Origin: Amphirosellinia nigrospora | Taxonomy: Eukaryota > Ascomycota > Sordariomycetes > Xylariales > Xylariaceae | Direction of reading: 5' to 3' | Length of the DNA: 64,000 nt | Assembly (NCBI GenBank): GCA_004123355.1 | Contig: SCHM01000002.1 | Location: 744,001-808,000, forward strand | Shown here: positions 34,993 through 45,684 of the stretch, in pieces | Position numbering within the stretch: position 1 is the stretch's first letter | Layout: each line of letters opens with the position of its first letter | The notes under the pieces: model-generated | What the model was told of the DNA's origin: nothing | Databases searched by the model: none | Seen by the model: only the letters and a program-made list of their open reading frames with translations | Program-made: the position numbers and the translations under genes

Positions 34993-36345
34993 TGTCTTAA
35001 AGGGGCTGACCAGATCTCAATCCTAATAAGAGTATGTTGAACTACATATCATGTCACTTTCATTACGAGAACAATGGTCCTACATTAATAGCACTTGCGG
35101 ATATGTATAATTTGTCCGGATCTTAGTTTTAACTCTGACTACAAGGAGAGGTATACTTCACAATAAAAAATACCAAAATACTATAGAAAGTTCATATACT
35201 TGCCGCCTAGTAAACAGGAGCATATTAAGTACGACAACGCTGTCCACTGCACATTCTTGTGATATATCCCTTGGAGTGGTAAGTTGGCGTAGCTAAGACC
35301 TTTTACCTGCCTTTACAGTCGAGAAGGGAGATTTCTTGTATCAGTCGGCTTGGGATCATCACTCCTATAACCAAAAAATCTGCCAATAAAATATAAATCA
35401 TATTATTAATAACTTAAACTGAAACTTAATATTTGATAGTAAACTAGAAAATACTTTAACTTCTACCTAATTATAAGACCCCAAGGGCTTAGGCCGCATC
35501 ACATTATACACAAGGGAGGACAAAACATCCATTGCGTGCTCAATAGGTGGGCGTAAAGAAAACCCTCAAAAGTGAGGCTCAATGAATCCTTACCCCTGTC
35601 GGGCAAGTTACGTTCATGTCATCACAAGTACACTACGAGACCAGGCAAAGGTTACAGGGGCTACAAATCCTTTTTATATCCTTGCAAGAGGATAAGCAGC
35701 CCTCAACTCCCACCTGAATATGTGGCTTTTCTTTCTTCGTTATTACAACTGCCATGATGCGTCAAGGTGCATTATCTTGCAGGAGAGGTGAGCAAGTATC
35801 TTAGAAGTCGGAGTATCAGATCCTTCGTGGAGCATCGGAGGCGTAGGGGGCATATAGGGTACTGGGGGATGCCCCTCCTTAAAGGTTCCTAGGCTTTTGT
35901 TGTTTCTTAACCCAGACCTACACTACGACCGAAAAGACTCACACTCATACATACATTATCCGTCTATTTAGAGATGGCTTTAAACGAACCTTGGTTTATC
36001 CCGGACGTACTTGAGTACATGGTACTTAAAGAGGTACCTGCTGTAGATAATCAAGTAGTGATTTCATGCATAATAATTCCAATATTGCTGCAGCTCGACT
36101 CACACCATTCCTGAGGCTTGACCGCCATGTCTGGGTCCCGCCTCTACAGAGAATAGTCGCCGGTGAATTGGAATTTATGATATTTAGGCCCACTCCCCGC
36201 GGTTGGACAATTTTTCACCGGGCCCTTTAGCTTAATCGTAGACTCCTAAACTACGACGTTGTAGCACTCGGAATCCATCTCATCTCTAGAACAAGAAAGT
36301 CGCCAACAATTTTTTTCATTTATATTGCCACAAAATATTCAAAAC
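34993..36345. other. AT-rich spacer
   Basis: Strongly AT-rich around 35040-35480 with few GC dinucleotides. No coding signal seen. Confidence 0.5.
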
Positions 36346-36609
36346 ATGGCTTACCTCACTCGCATTGTCGATAACTTGGATATCGCCGGCGTCGAAGACG
36401 TCTTTAGTTCTGTCGACCGGACGGACTTCCTAGACTACAGCGAGGTCTGCCAGCCATGGAAGACGGCCGGGGTCACCTTCTTGTGTGATGTCAACGACGT
36501 TTCTACCTGGGATCCTTACAACAATCCCATCTTGGACCCTAAGAAGATCCGACTCGTCTGCGACCCCAAGACATGGGACATGGGCACCGGCAAAATGGGG
36601 GGACACTAG
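36346..36609 (+). CDS. Small hypothetical protein
   Basis: An 87-residue open frame starting MAYLTRIVDNLDIAGVEDVF (an alternative start 21 bases upstream adds MPQNIQN). It is acidic and soluble-looking, with three cysteines, no signal peptide and no membrane segment; the end reads PKTWDMGTGKMGGH. Codon use is C/G-ending and unlike the flanking spacer, which supports coding. A one-base change in the GGGGGG run at 36596-36601 would extend it into TLVVTVED before a stop. I do not recognise the family. It lies between the amidase and the STAND locus. Confidence 0.5.
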   Translation: MAYLTRIVDNLDIAGVEDVFSSVDRTDFLDYSEVCQPWKTAGVTFLCDVNDVSTWDPYNNPILDPKKIRLVCDPKTWDMGTGKMGGH

Positions 36610-37106
36610 TTGTCACGGTTGAAGATTGTTGAACTTGATCTTCTGTAAGCAAACCAATTCTCTCTATTTGTCCTGGTAATTATCAACTCAATAATAGCTA
36701 AATATCAAAAGCAGATTTCCCCTAGCCTTGAGTTTGCGCACTGCGATTACTATTATAGCTTATAGTGGCCGGGGAAATTTACGTTGTGATGGCCTAAACG
36801 TTCACTTTAGCGCATGGCTCTACCTAAGATTACAACTAGCTGGGCACTTATAAGATATTCAATAGTGTACACCTTTTTGAGAATTCAGATACTGGCCCCT
36901 TGGTGCCTATCAGCTTACCTGTGAGCGAAATCAAGTCCGAAGACCTTAGAACACTGTGCCGTAAAGCCACTGCCCCGAAGCTAGATATGAACATTACCGT
37001 GTATTATTAAAACTAAAGCTATTTAGATGTCCCGTCCTGTCATTACTGCCTACTCGGTTGATCCCCTTATGGGAAATCCATCACATAATCACCTTGAACG
37101 CTGCCT
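36610..37106. other. Convergent 3' flanks
   Basis: Nothing recognised between the small plus-strand gene and the minus-strand membrane protein gene. Confidence 0.5.
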
Positions 37107-38730
37107 CTAAGAATGAGTCTGTCGTAGTTGAGCAATGAGCTGGGCTGCCTGAAGCCCAGACTGAAGTAGCCCTAACGTGAACGTGAGTAAACCAAATGCG
37201 ATGACTGCCCAGAATGTCCAGTGCCTTTCAGTGTTCCTCCGGTCCCGCCACAGCCCACGCCAATTGACCGGATTCTGTGTTAGAACAAAGTCCTGGAGTT
37301 CTAATAGGCGCTTTCCAAGGAAGGGGAACTCTTCTCGAGTCTGATATGAGATCTTCACCGGGTCCATTGCGACGTCGTAATACACCCCTTGCTCTCTCCA
37401 GTCCTGCTTACATAGAGTATCAAGTAATGGATCGTCGTAGGGGGTGGCTGTCTCGTCGTGCTGTGTCCTCCGATCCTTCAACGAGGAGTAGGCTTTCCAA
37501 GACTTTTTGTCTTGCCCAAATATGATACGAAAGGACGACAGAATCTCTTTGTAAAAGTCAACGGCCGCGATCTGGGTGATATCGCTGTCGTGTCCCTCTT
37601 CGTCGTCAAAACTTGGCTGAAGAAAGTTCCGAAAAAAGCTTACCGAAGGAAAGAAATGTTAGTGAGTATATTGTTAATGAGAAGTGAAGCCTTACCGGTC
37701 GAGAAATGATGAGGGCTGCCTCGGCCGCGCCGCGGTGCATACCATGGCACAGAATGAGGGATGGCAAAACATGTACAGCCATTTGTTCCTCGTGTCAAGT
37801 TCGAGATGCCTGGTTGCCGACTCCGTCCAAATTATACGCACCTTGATGAGTTTGGAAAGGGTATAGAAGTTGATGGTCGGGGAAGAAAGGGCAAAGTTGC
37901 CCGCAACACCCCTTGACGTCATGAAATATGAGCGGCCGTCTTCGCGAGCCCTAGACAGCATAGGTAATGGGTCATTTGGGTCACAAAATCTTTTCAGAAT
38001 ATTCTTCATGGTGAGATCAGCGGACGCGCCAATCTCGATTTGAGAGGGTCTCAAACTTCGAGGAGATGTAGCCTGTGGAATAACGGTCTGGAACAACGCG
38101 CGCTCTGGGTCTAGTTTAGGGGTGTAGAGAAATGTAAGAAATCCAAAGCAAATAAAAACAAGTTGCGATGCCTCATCCGAGTCATTTGCGTCACTCTTGA
38201 TGAGACCTCTTTGCTTTAGTTCATCCAGAATGTGGGCAATTGCCAGGTTATCCTTGGTGTCAAGGAGCACCGCAATGAGCCCTAGACATTTGAACACATC
38301 GTTTCTGATACCTTCAAACCTCTCTCCTCCAGAGGCTTCGTTTGTGGATAATAAACCCCCGGTGAGACGAAATGGCAACTTCCTAATCTTAAAGTCTAAG
38401 AACCCAATGTACCATTCCGCATATCGTTGACAATCTTCACCGTCACATCGCAGCAGCCGTAGAAAGTTGTCCACATCTGTTTATAGCATCACCAGAGAAA
38501 AATCAGCCTCTAGGTTCAGTAAACTTCCGGAAGTGATCGAATATGGATGCTTGACATACATGTCTTGTTCTCAGCTCCGATGTTCTCGCGATAGCGGCTA
38601 AGTTCCAATTGATACGCCGTCGACCCACGACTGTTTAATCTAATCAGATGTACTTTTTAATTATAAGATCCTGAAGTATAGCGGAGGGCTCGACAAACCT
38701 CCAACGTCTCTGAAAAAATGTGGCAAGCAT
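37107..38730 (-). CDS. Helical protein with C-terminal membrane segment, divergent neighbour of the NLR
   Basis: A family of uncharacterised fungal proteins. The start at 38730 gives MLATFFQRRWR. A first intron (about 38640-38697) joins in frame to LNSRGSTAYQLELSRYRENI, and a second (about 38476-38557) joins in frame to YVDNFLRLLRCDGEDCQRYA. A 260-residue helical domain follows (LGLIAVLLDTKDNLAIAHIL, DASQ-type loops, MLSRAREDGRSYFMTSRG), then TINFYTLSKLIKVRIIWTES and RHLELDTRNKWLYMFCHPSF. A third intron near 37630-37694, with a probable one-base error, leads to DITQIAAVDFYKEILSSFRI, DPLLDTLCKQDW and a membrane helix FWAVIAFGLLTFTLGLLQSG near the C-terminus (stop 37107). Unlike most genes here the first two introns splice cleanly. 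Function is unknown; the divergent promoter shared with a STAND gene is suggestive. Confidence 0.72.
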
Positions 38731-39098
38731 GGTAGCTGTTGGAAGACAACTGCGCAGCGGAACAGCCAATCAATAGTTGAAAAGAACGCATAGAAATATA
38801 TCAAGATTTGCAAGGCATTGTTAAGTACCAGTCAGGGAGTCGGGGCTCAGCCCGTCGAGTTGTAGGCTATACAGAGCAATGCAGTAGGAGCAAATGGCCC
38901 CTGGTACGAGGCGCTGTCAGAAAGTCGTTTAAATCCCCGCAGATCCCAAAGCTGACACATTTCAACCCTGCCATTCCCTCTTTTACCACCAAGCACGTGT
39001 ATATATACCTCTGATGTGTACAGGCTACCGCTAGTTAAATTCTCAAGACCATCATAATTCCTGAAATATTCGCATGCTTTTCCATATATCTACCTTAA
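38731..39098. promoter_or_regulatory. 368-bp bidirectional promoter region
   Basis: It separates the start codons of the minus-strand membrane protein gene and the plus-strand NB-ARC gene. On the NLR side a TATATATA element at 38999-39006 lies about 95 bp before the ATG, preceded by CACGTG. Co-expression of the pair is inferred. Confidence 0.5.
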
Positions 39099-42000
39099 AT
39101 GGCGTCTAACCGCAACGATGCTGCGCTGCCAGTGAATGCAAGCCAAAGTTCTTCACACCCAGAGCCAAGCTGCAGCCTCACAATCAAGTTCCACTAACGA
39201 TATCGGAGGACGATATCCTATCGCTTCGATCTAAATGGAAAGAAGCTGTTGACAAATGGGAGGAAAAGCTAGTGACATCAAACAGCTGGAAAGAAAACCC
39301 GTATCGAAACGCGATCAAGGAGTTCAAATCATGGCAAGACCTGCTGAGCGACCTCAAGCGCCGTCAAGCTGAAGGACAAGCATCAGCGTGGCACCCACTT
39401 GTAAACCGCATTATGCCGACCATGAAGACGATCAGCAAGCTCTTTCCCATACTCGTCGCGGCTATAGCAGTGCCTGGCGGCTCAAAAGAGGTCGCTGTGC
39501 TGTGGGCTTTCTTGTATCTCGGGGTCAAGGCAATGACAACGATGAAGGCTTCGTCGGCAGAGTTGTCTAAGATGATCGACAAATTGGAGACTAAACTCAG
39601 GGATTTCGACCGGTGCACCAATTTTCTATTGACGTACTCAAAAAATGAGGATAGCTGCCGAGAAATTGCGTCCGCGATAGTCTGCATGTTTGAGGCAATC
39701 ATTAGCTTCTGGGTACAGGCGGTAATTGCCTTAGAGGGCAACAGAGGTAAATTTTGACCGTTTTGCAGTACTAACTCTCTATTTGTACCTGTTAACCCAC
39801 TTCCTTAGATATTCAGTGGCCGAGTTTCAATAAGAAATCTCACGAAGCATTAACGGACGCCACTGAGGCAGTCGATAGGATTTCCTCCGTTTCAAACATA
39901 TTGGGAATTTTAGGTGCCCAGAAAGCCCTCCCCATTACTGAAGACGAATCTAAGGCAGCTGGCGCCAACCTCCCCTGCTTTTGCCTGCCACCCCCGCGAA
40001 ACTTCTTTCATGGAAGGGTTGAAACCATTGAGGCAATGCGAGACCACTTATGTAGCCCAGATAAGAAGACCTTCTGCCGCTCGTTTGCCGTGTATGGAAC
40101 ACCTGGGACCGGGAAAACGGGGCTTGCTCTCCATTTTGCCTATCGTTGCGTCGACGAGAAACTATTCGACGTAATCCTGTGGATCAGGGCTGAGACTGAC
40201 ACAGCGTGCAAACAGAGCTTTAAAGATGCGGAACTTAGACTTGGACTTACTCCCAGTGAGGACCACGATGCGAGCATTAGCGCCGTTATTACAGAGCTAC
40301 GCAAAATCAAGAAGTGGCTCATCATCTATGACAACCTTGAGCAACTAGAAGTCATCGAGCATTGCCTGCCGTTACGCTCCGTTGCCGGATCCATTCTCCT
40401 CACAACTAGGTACAGGCATATAGCTGTCAAGTTCGAAGGAGATAACCTGTCAAGGGAACTCCTCCCTTTCAATGACTATGATACAATTGCAGTTTTCAAC
40501 GGCTTTCGTAGCGTGTATCACCAAGATAGTGCCTCGCCAGTCAATCAGGTAGTAGCAGACCATGGAGAAGACGCCCAATATATCATCCAGGTGGTTGGTG
40601 GGCTTGCCCTGGGTATTGAGCACATTGCGGCGTACATGGAGAACGACCGACTCACCGTCGCGCAGTTCCGAAGAAACTATGAGAGGATGACAGCCATAAT
40701 CCATAAGAAAGAGAGTACGGGCAGCCAAGCCCCACACACCATTGACACCCTGTGGGAAATGGCTTTGACTCAGGCGGAACAGGCCGGCCCAGAGACCTTT
40801 GGCCTTCTTCAAGTCTTAGCTTTTCTTGCGCCCGACAACGTTTCTTTGCGCTTGTTTCCGTGCGACGACAACTTGGAGTGGACGGACTTTGACCAAGACC
40901 TTACAGAATTCACATTCTTCTGTAATTCCATAGAAAAGTAAAAATCATAACTTGCTCTTGTGCCGATTGAGTCTTCCGCTAACTGTCTTCTTTACCATCG
41001 ATAGCCTTGATACAGCCGTCACCCAACTGCAACGCCTCGCTCTGGTCCGCCGACTATCTGGCGACACAATATCAATACACCGACTGCTTCAGAAGTCCAT
41101 ATTTTATAAACTTGACCAGCAAAGTCGACAAAAGGTGTTCGATGTTGCATCGAAGCTAGTAAATATGTCATTCCCCAAACAGATCAATGATGAACCACTT
41201 GGAGACCGATGGGACGAATGCCAAGACTATATTGAACACGCCCAGACGTTGGCCAGTCTCCTAAAGATTCCCTGTCCTGGAAAAGGGTCTGGGCTGAGAG
41301 CATCCGAGGATCTGCAAGAACTAATGACCAATTCTACGTGGTATATCGCTCAAGAGTGCCGTAAAGTTTGAAGCTGACATGCCGTTAGGTATCTCTACGA
41401 GAGTGGAAATCTCAAGGCTGCCTACAGCTTAGTGGAAGAGGCAAGGCAGATGTTTCCAGACCGCGATAACTCCCTCCACTATGCGCATCTCTGTAACACC
41501 GCCGCCGTCATATATTTTGACTGGAACCAGCTGAAGAAAAGTGAAGATGAGCATATGAGATGCCTCCGAATTCGATCAAACTACTGCCTGAGAACCATCT
41601 TCTCATTAGTTCGACCATCATGAACCTAGGTCAGGTATACAGCGCCTTGGGGAGGTTTACCAAGCAGAACAGAAGTTCGAGGAGTATCGCCAAATGAACC
41701 TCCGAACCGGTCTACCAGTGATGGTTCAGTCTCACGGACTTGACTGTATGATCATTGGCAGAGCGCTTTTTCTACAGAATAGACTCGGAGAGGCAAGAAA
41801 AAGCTTCGATGAGAGCCGGCGCTGTCTCATCGAGGCGTTCGGAGACAGCTCTGTTCTTCTAGCATAGTGAGCCACCAACCAGTACACTTTGCAATGTCCT
41901 CATCTAGCACGCTAACTTGATAACCCATCTTCTCCAGCCTGATGCTTGCCTACGGTAATCTTGAGTTAGCAGATAATGACATTACCGAGGCACAAATAGC

Positions 42001-42467
42001 ATACCAAGAAGGATACGCGATGGCGCAATATCTCGCTCCGACGCATGGCCTAATCGCGGCACTTCACTACAAACTGGCGTTTGTGCATCACGTTCTCGGG
42101 AACTACGAACTAGGCCTGTAAGTTGCAGCTCTAACCAAGCCAGTGCACTTTGGATGCCTTGCTAAACCTGTTTCTAACATGTCCGCCTGGTCTTAGGTCT
42201 CATTGCAAGGCCGGAATTCCTATTGCAGACCTCCGCCAGCTACGCGGCGATAAAGCAAGGCTTCTTTATCTCAAGTCTCTCTGTTTCGACGGCCTCGCAG
42301 CGAAGGGCCGGCTTTGGGAGGATACAGACCACGATGATGCAGCCGAACTCCGCAGACAGGCAGAGCTTGAAAAAGACAAGCTACTAGAGATTCAAGATAT
42401 AGCCATATCGCCAGGGTGGCCAAATGACGAGGTCTACGATCATCTTGTCTGTGCTTACGTGAGGTGA
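39099..42467 (+). CDS. STAND/NLR-type NB-ARC protein with TPR-like repeats
   Basis: Fungal NLR-like signal-transduction ATPase, a class linked to non-self recognition and programmed cell death. The start at 39099 gives MASNRNDAALPVNASQSSS. A one-base change near 39165 enters ISEDDILSLRSKWKEAVDKW and a helical N-terminal domain (AVLWAFLYLGVKAMTTMKAS), resembling those that precede NB-ARC in fungal STAND proteins (DUF7708-like). Intron 39747-39808 joins to the NB-ARC: FFHGRVETIEAM, P-loop VYGTPGTGKTGLALHFAYR at 40090-40145, Walker B WLIIYDNLEQLE at 40315-40350, RNBS-B GSILLTTRYRH, and the GLPL-equivalent VGGLALGIEHIAAYM. The winged-helix part is TLWEMALTQAEQAGPETFGL. Intron 40938-41004 joins in frame to NLDTAVTQLQRLALVRRL. 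The C-terminal half is TPR-like (NLKAAYSLVEEARQMF, LGQVYSALGRF, LAYGNLELADNDITEAQIAY, ALHYKLAFVHHVLGNYELGL). It ends EVYDHLVCAYVR. Confidence 0.85.
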
Positions 42468-43213
42468 TCCAAGAGCTTATCGGTACTCGATAAGTGGTCG
42501 TTGCCTACCTACCTGGTCGCTAGGACCAAGCGCACGTATGATTCGTATCTGGTTTATATTTGCTGGTTGCTGGTTGCAGCGCTGTTATTCTATGCTGACT
42601 TTATCACGCAGGTATGGTATTCTCACGGCAACTGAGACCTCCCTAGAATTGATGGCTCTGAGGATGACGGGGGTCTGCAGGAGATTCGATTGTCGCAAAG
42701 AAATGTTGTGAACTCCCTAATATTACCCGTAATCCTTACTGCCACGCGCACAGACTACCCCAATTGCACACGAGCAAAACAACTTCAAGATCGAGTACGA
42801 TATTTTGGAATTTTATAACCATTAAGAGCTTAAACGCAATCCCGAAGGGTCAATTGAATAGCCCAGTGTGCGGCGCATCGCCTAGTGCGCCTACCTAATA
42901 AAGCACTACAGCGACCTTGTGGCCCTAGGTAAGGGCATGGCCGACCGAAGCACGCGAGCATGCTATATATTTCAATAAGTATTTTCAAGACGCCTTTTTT
43001 GCGTAGAGCAAGCTTAGGACTAACCTGTCCTGCTAATATTTAGGTAACTAAGTCGACGCTCTCAAGAATGTTTGTCCTTAGTTGCGAAAATATAAAGCAT
43101 GCCCGATGTCCGATTTGTTTAAAACGAAGTGTAAAAAGCTGCAAATGCAAGGGAGACGACTAATGTTTCACTGCCTCAGCCCTACTTCCTCGCTACAAGC
43201 CCCAAGTATCTTC
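42468..43213. other. Spacer between the two STAND-related genes
   Basis: 746 bp with no coding signal, holding the terminator side of the NLR and the promoter of the next gene. A 14-16 base GCTGGTTGC near-duplication occurs at 42560-42580. Confidence 0.5.
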
Positions 43214-44658
43214 ATGGCCATCTCTGAGGACTTTGCTAACACAAAATTCAGCATTTTCTAAGGCGGTAGTTTGGATAGCCCAGAATGTAGGCACTTCAAT
43301 GAAAAGACACGAGGATCTCATCATCAAACTCCAAGACACATTGTTTCAAGTCCTCTGTCATACGGAACACCCACAGGACCTAGCCACAGGAGCCACACAG
43401 ACTCCCGGATATCCCTCCGACTTGGTCAAAGCAGCCTCAGCCCCTCTCGAGGAGTCATGCCTTCAGAGGCCTGCGAGGAGGCAAAGGTCCTAGGAATTCG
43501 TCTATAAATTGAGGATTTGGGCGAGGTTACATTGAAGTCATAATTAGGAAATCAGAGCCCCTTCGAGACCCCAAAGAGATTATTAGCTGAATTGAACTCC
43601 AAATTCCAGGAACTTGAGCACAAGCCCTTGTCACACATAGAGATGGAACAAAGCGGCCTAGAGCAGGCGGCACTATCTAAACGTCGCCTCCGGGAGAAGA
43701 GCAGTCGCGCAGCGTCTAAGTGGCTCTCTGGACTGAAAGGTTTCGACCATGACTCGATGACAGATATCAATGACTGCTTAACACACATGGAACAGCTGGA
43801 TAGCGACGAAAAGAGCGTATCAGGACGGATCACAGATTCAGACGAATTTAACGGTTGGCTTCAGAATAAACGATCATGCTTCCTCATAGTCGACCTACAG
43901 ACGCCACAAAACGAGCTCAATAACCCTTTATCATTCACGAGCGCCGTACTAGCGATCACTTTGCGGAGCACTCAGAGATACCCCGTGTTGTCGTATTTTT
44001 GTATGGATCGAAACAACGAATTCCCAGATGACATGATATCAGGGCCTCTAGGCATGATCAAAAGTCTCGACGGACAGCTTCTAGAGTTCATGAACAAATA
44101 TCGACCAGATTCAAATGTCGCGCTACTGAAAAGGGAAGAATTCTATATCAAGTCCAAGGAAAAACTCAAACACGGGTATCTCTGCTGCAGGCTCTGATAT
44201 CCCTTCTACCTGAAGGTGACACCGTCTTCATTATCCTGGACTGCTTGTCATGTCTTTCAGGCGATGAAGAAAGAGGTCACAAGTTGATGATCGCCTTGAA
44301 TGATATTATAAAGTCCCAGAAACGCATTTCTATTAGGGTCTTAGTAACTGATCCTAGTGCGGACTCGCCACTCAGGAAGATCGCGAAACGGCAACTACAC
44401 TTACTAGATACTGCCAGTGGTGGCGATACAATAGATTTCGACGACACAACGCAGAGGATCCGTAAGGGATTGGCGGATGGCCATCACGCCGATGATGTAG
44501 ACAGAGAGGATGCCTCTAAGAACAGCGGCCATACTGAAGATCAAAGCGACAGCAGCAGTGGCGATGATGACGAAGAGGGCAGCGGCAGTAGTAGGGACGA
44601 TGAGAATGAAGATGAGGAAGACGAGGATGAAGATAACAGTGACGATAGTGATGAATGA
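43214..44658 (+). CDS. NACHT-like STAND-core protein lacking a P-loop, acidic tail
   Basis: I recognise the layout of a fungal family that resembles the nucleotide-binding core of STAND proteins without the Walker A lysine. The start at 43214 gives MAISEDFANTKFS. A frame change near 43255 leads to SKAVVWIAQNVGTSMKRHED and LIIKLQDTLFQ. A second change enters RISLRLGQSSLSPSRGVM and EACEEAKVLGIR. The next block is SPFETPKRLLAELNSKFQEL, then RLREKSSRAASKWLSGLKG. The core begins FNGWLQNKRSCFLIVDLQTP: at the usual GxxxxGKS position there is TPQNELNNPLSF. RYPVLSYFCMDRNNEF follows, then a shift to TVFIILDCLSCLSGDEERG (Walker B-like) and RISIRVLVTDPSADSPLRKI (sensor-like strand). The C-terminus is about 60 residues of Asp/Glu/Ser. 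It is the same-strand neighbour of the NB-ARC gene, so the two may act together (inference). Confidence 0.65.
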
Positions 44659-45684
44659 TGTATTTACTGACTTAACATGTCATTAAACCATTTGGCGTTT
44701 TCTTCGCCGCATATCAGGGTATTATCATCCGTATGGTCCTATCGCATGTTAGAGGTAAACTCATAGACATCTACAGAGATAAAATGGAATTTATTCGCCA
44801 AAGTCTCGTGGACTTCTGTAGACTTGTTCTTTCGGAGTCTGGCCTGTCTCGGTGCAGATTCTCGTTGGCCTCATATTCCAAGTCTAGATCTGCGTGACAG
44901 CTATCTCCCTTAGGTACTGTACCATATGATCACCAGAAAAGCGAGATGTTTGTCACTGGATATTATCCTCAACAAACAGCCCAACCCCATATTGGCTGCT
45001 CTTTACGTAAATCATAGCGCCTCGCATGCCTAACCACATAATTGGTTTTGAGAGAAGACCTAATTTAAAAACCTAGATATCCCTTACCGTAATCGTTTGA
45101 CCCATTGCGATCGACAGGGGAAACCTGATCGCCAACAACCAAGCGACTATTCCGTTCTCCCACGCACAGTGATTGTTTTATAGAACTTCTCACAGTGGCG
45201 GTGCTTAATCCATGAGTAAACTCACTATGAGGGTCGGGCACGGGCAGCGCCCTCCAGCGCCCCCCAATCAATTATCGCCGCGACACATCAAGGGGCAATA
45301 TCCATCTTATCCTGTGAAAATTGCCGAGTTTCAAGTTTAGAGTTAATACATTCCTATTAATTTCTAAGGTCGTGTCGTTTAGTCTGTATGCTTGAACTAT
45401 CGAAAAAGCCATGTGCCTGACTTTCTAATAGGCCTCCGAGGCGTGTATTATTGCAATGTGTAGCGCTCGCTCTATTCCAACGTAGTCATGCTATTTAGGG
45501 TATCTCGCTATCCGATTCCATCTAGCCTCTACCTAGGCATCGCCCAATGCTAATCTATGTTTGTATCTCTATGTAAATTATTATTCTATTTTAGCCGAAA
45601 CCGCAGGTCATGGAATACCAAGCCTCCAAACGTCTATGCATGCTTTGAATATGTAATGAGTGGAATACGTCGAAGAGCGAATAT
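44659..45684. other. Convergent spacer
   Basis: No gene. It contains CAGGGGAAACCTGATCGC at 45115-45132, a motif recurring at 49701. Confidence 0.5.
45115..45132 (+). repeat. CAGGGGAAACCTGATCGC motif, copy 1
   Basis: An 18-bp motif whose second copy at 49701-49721 differs only by three additional A bases. The same orientation and non-coding context in both places suggest a transposon-end fragment. Confidence 0.45.
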
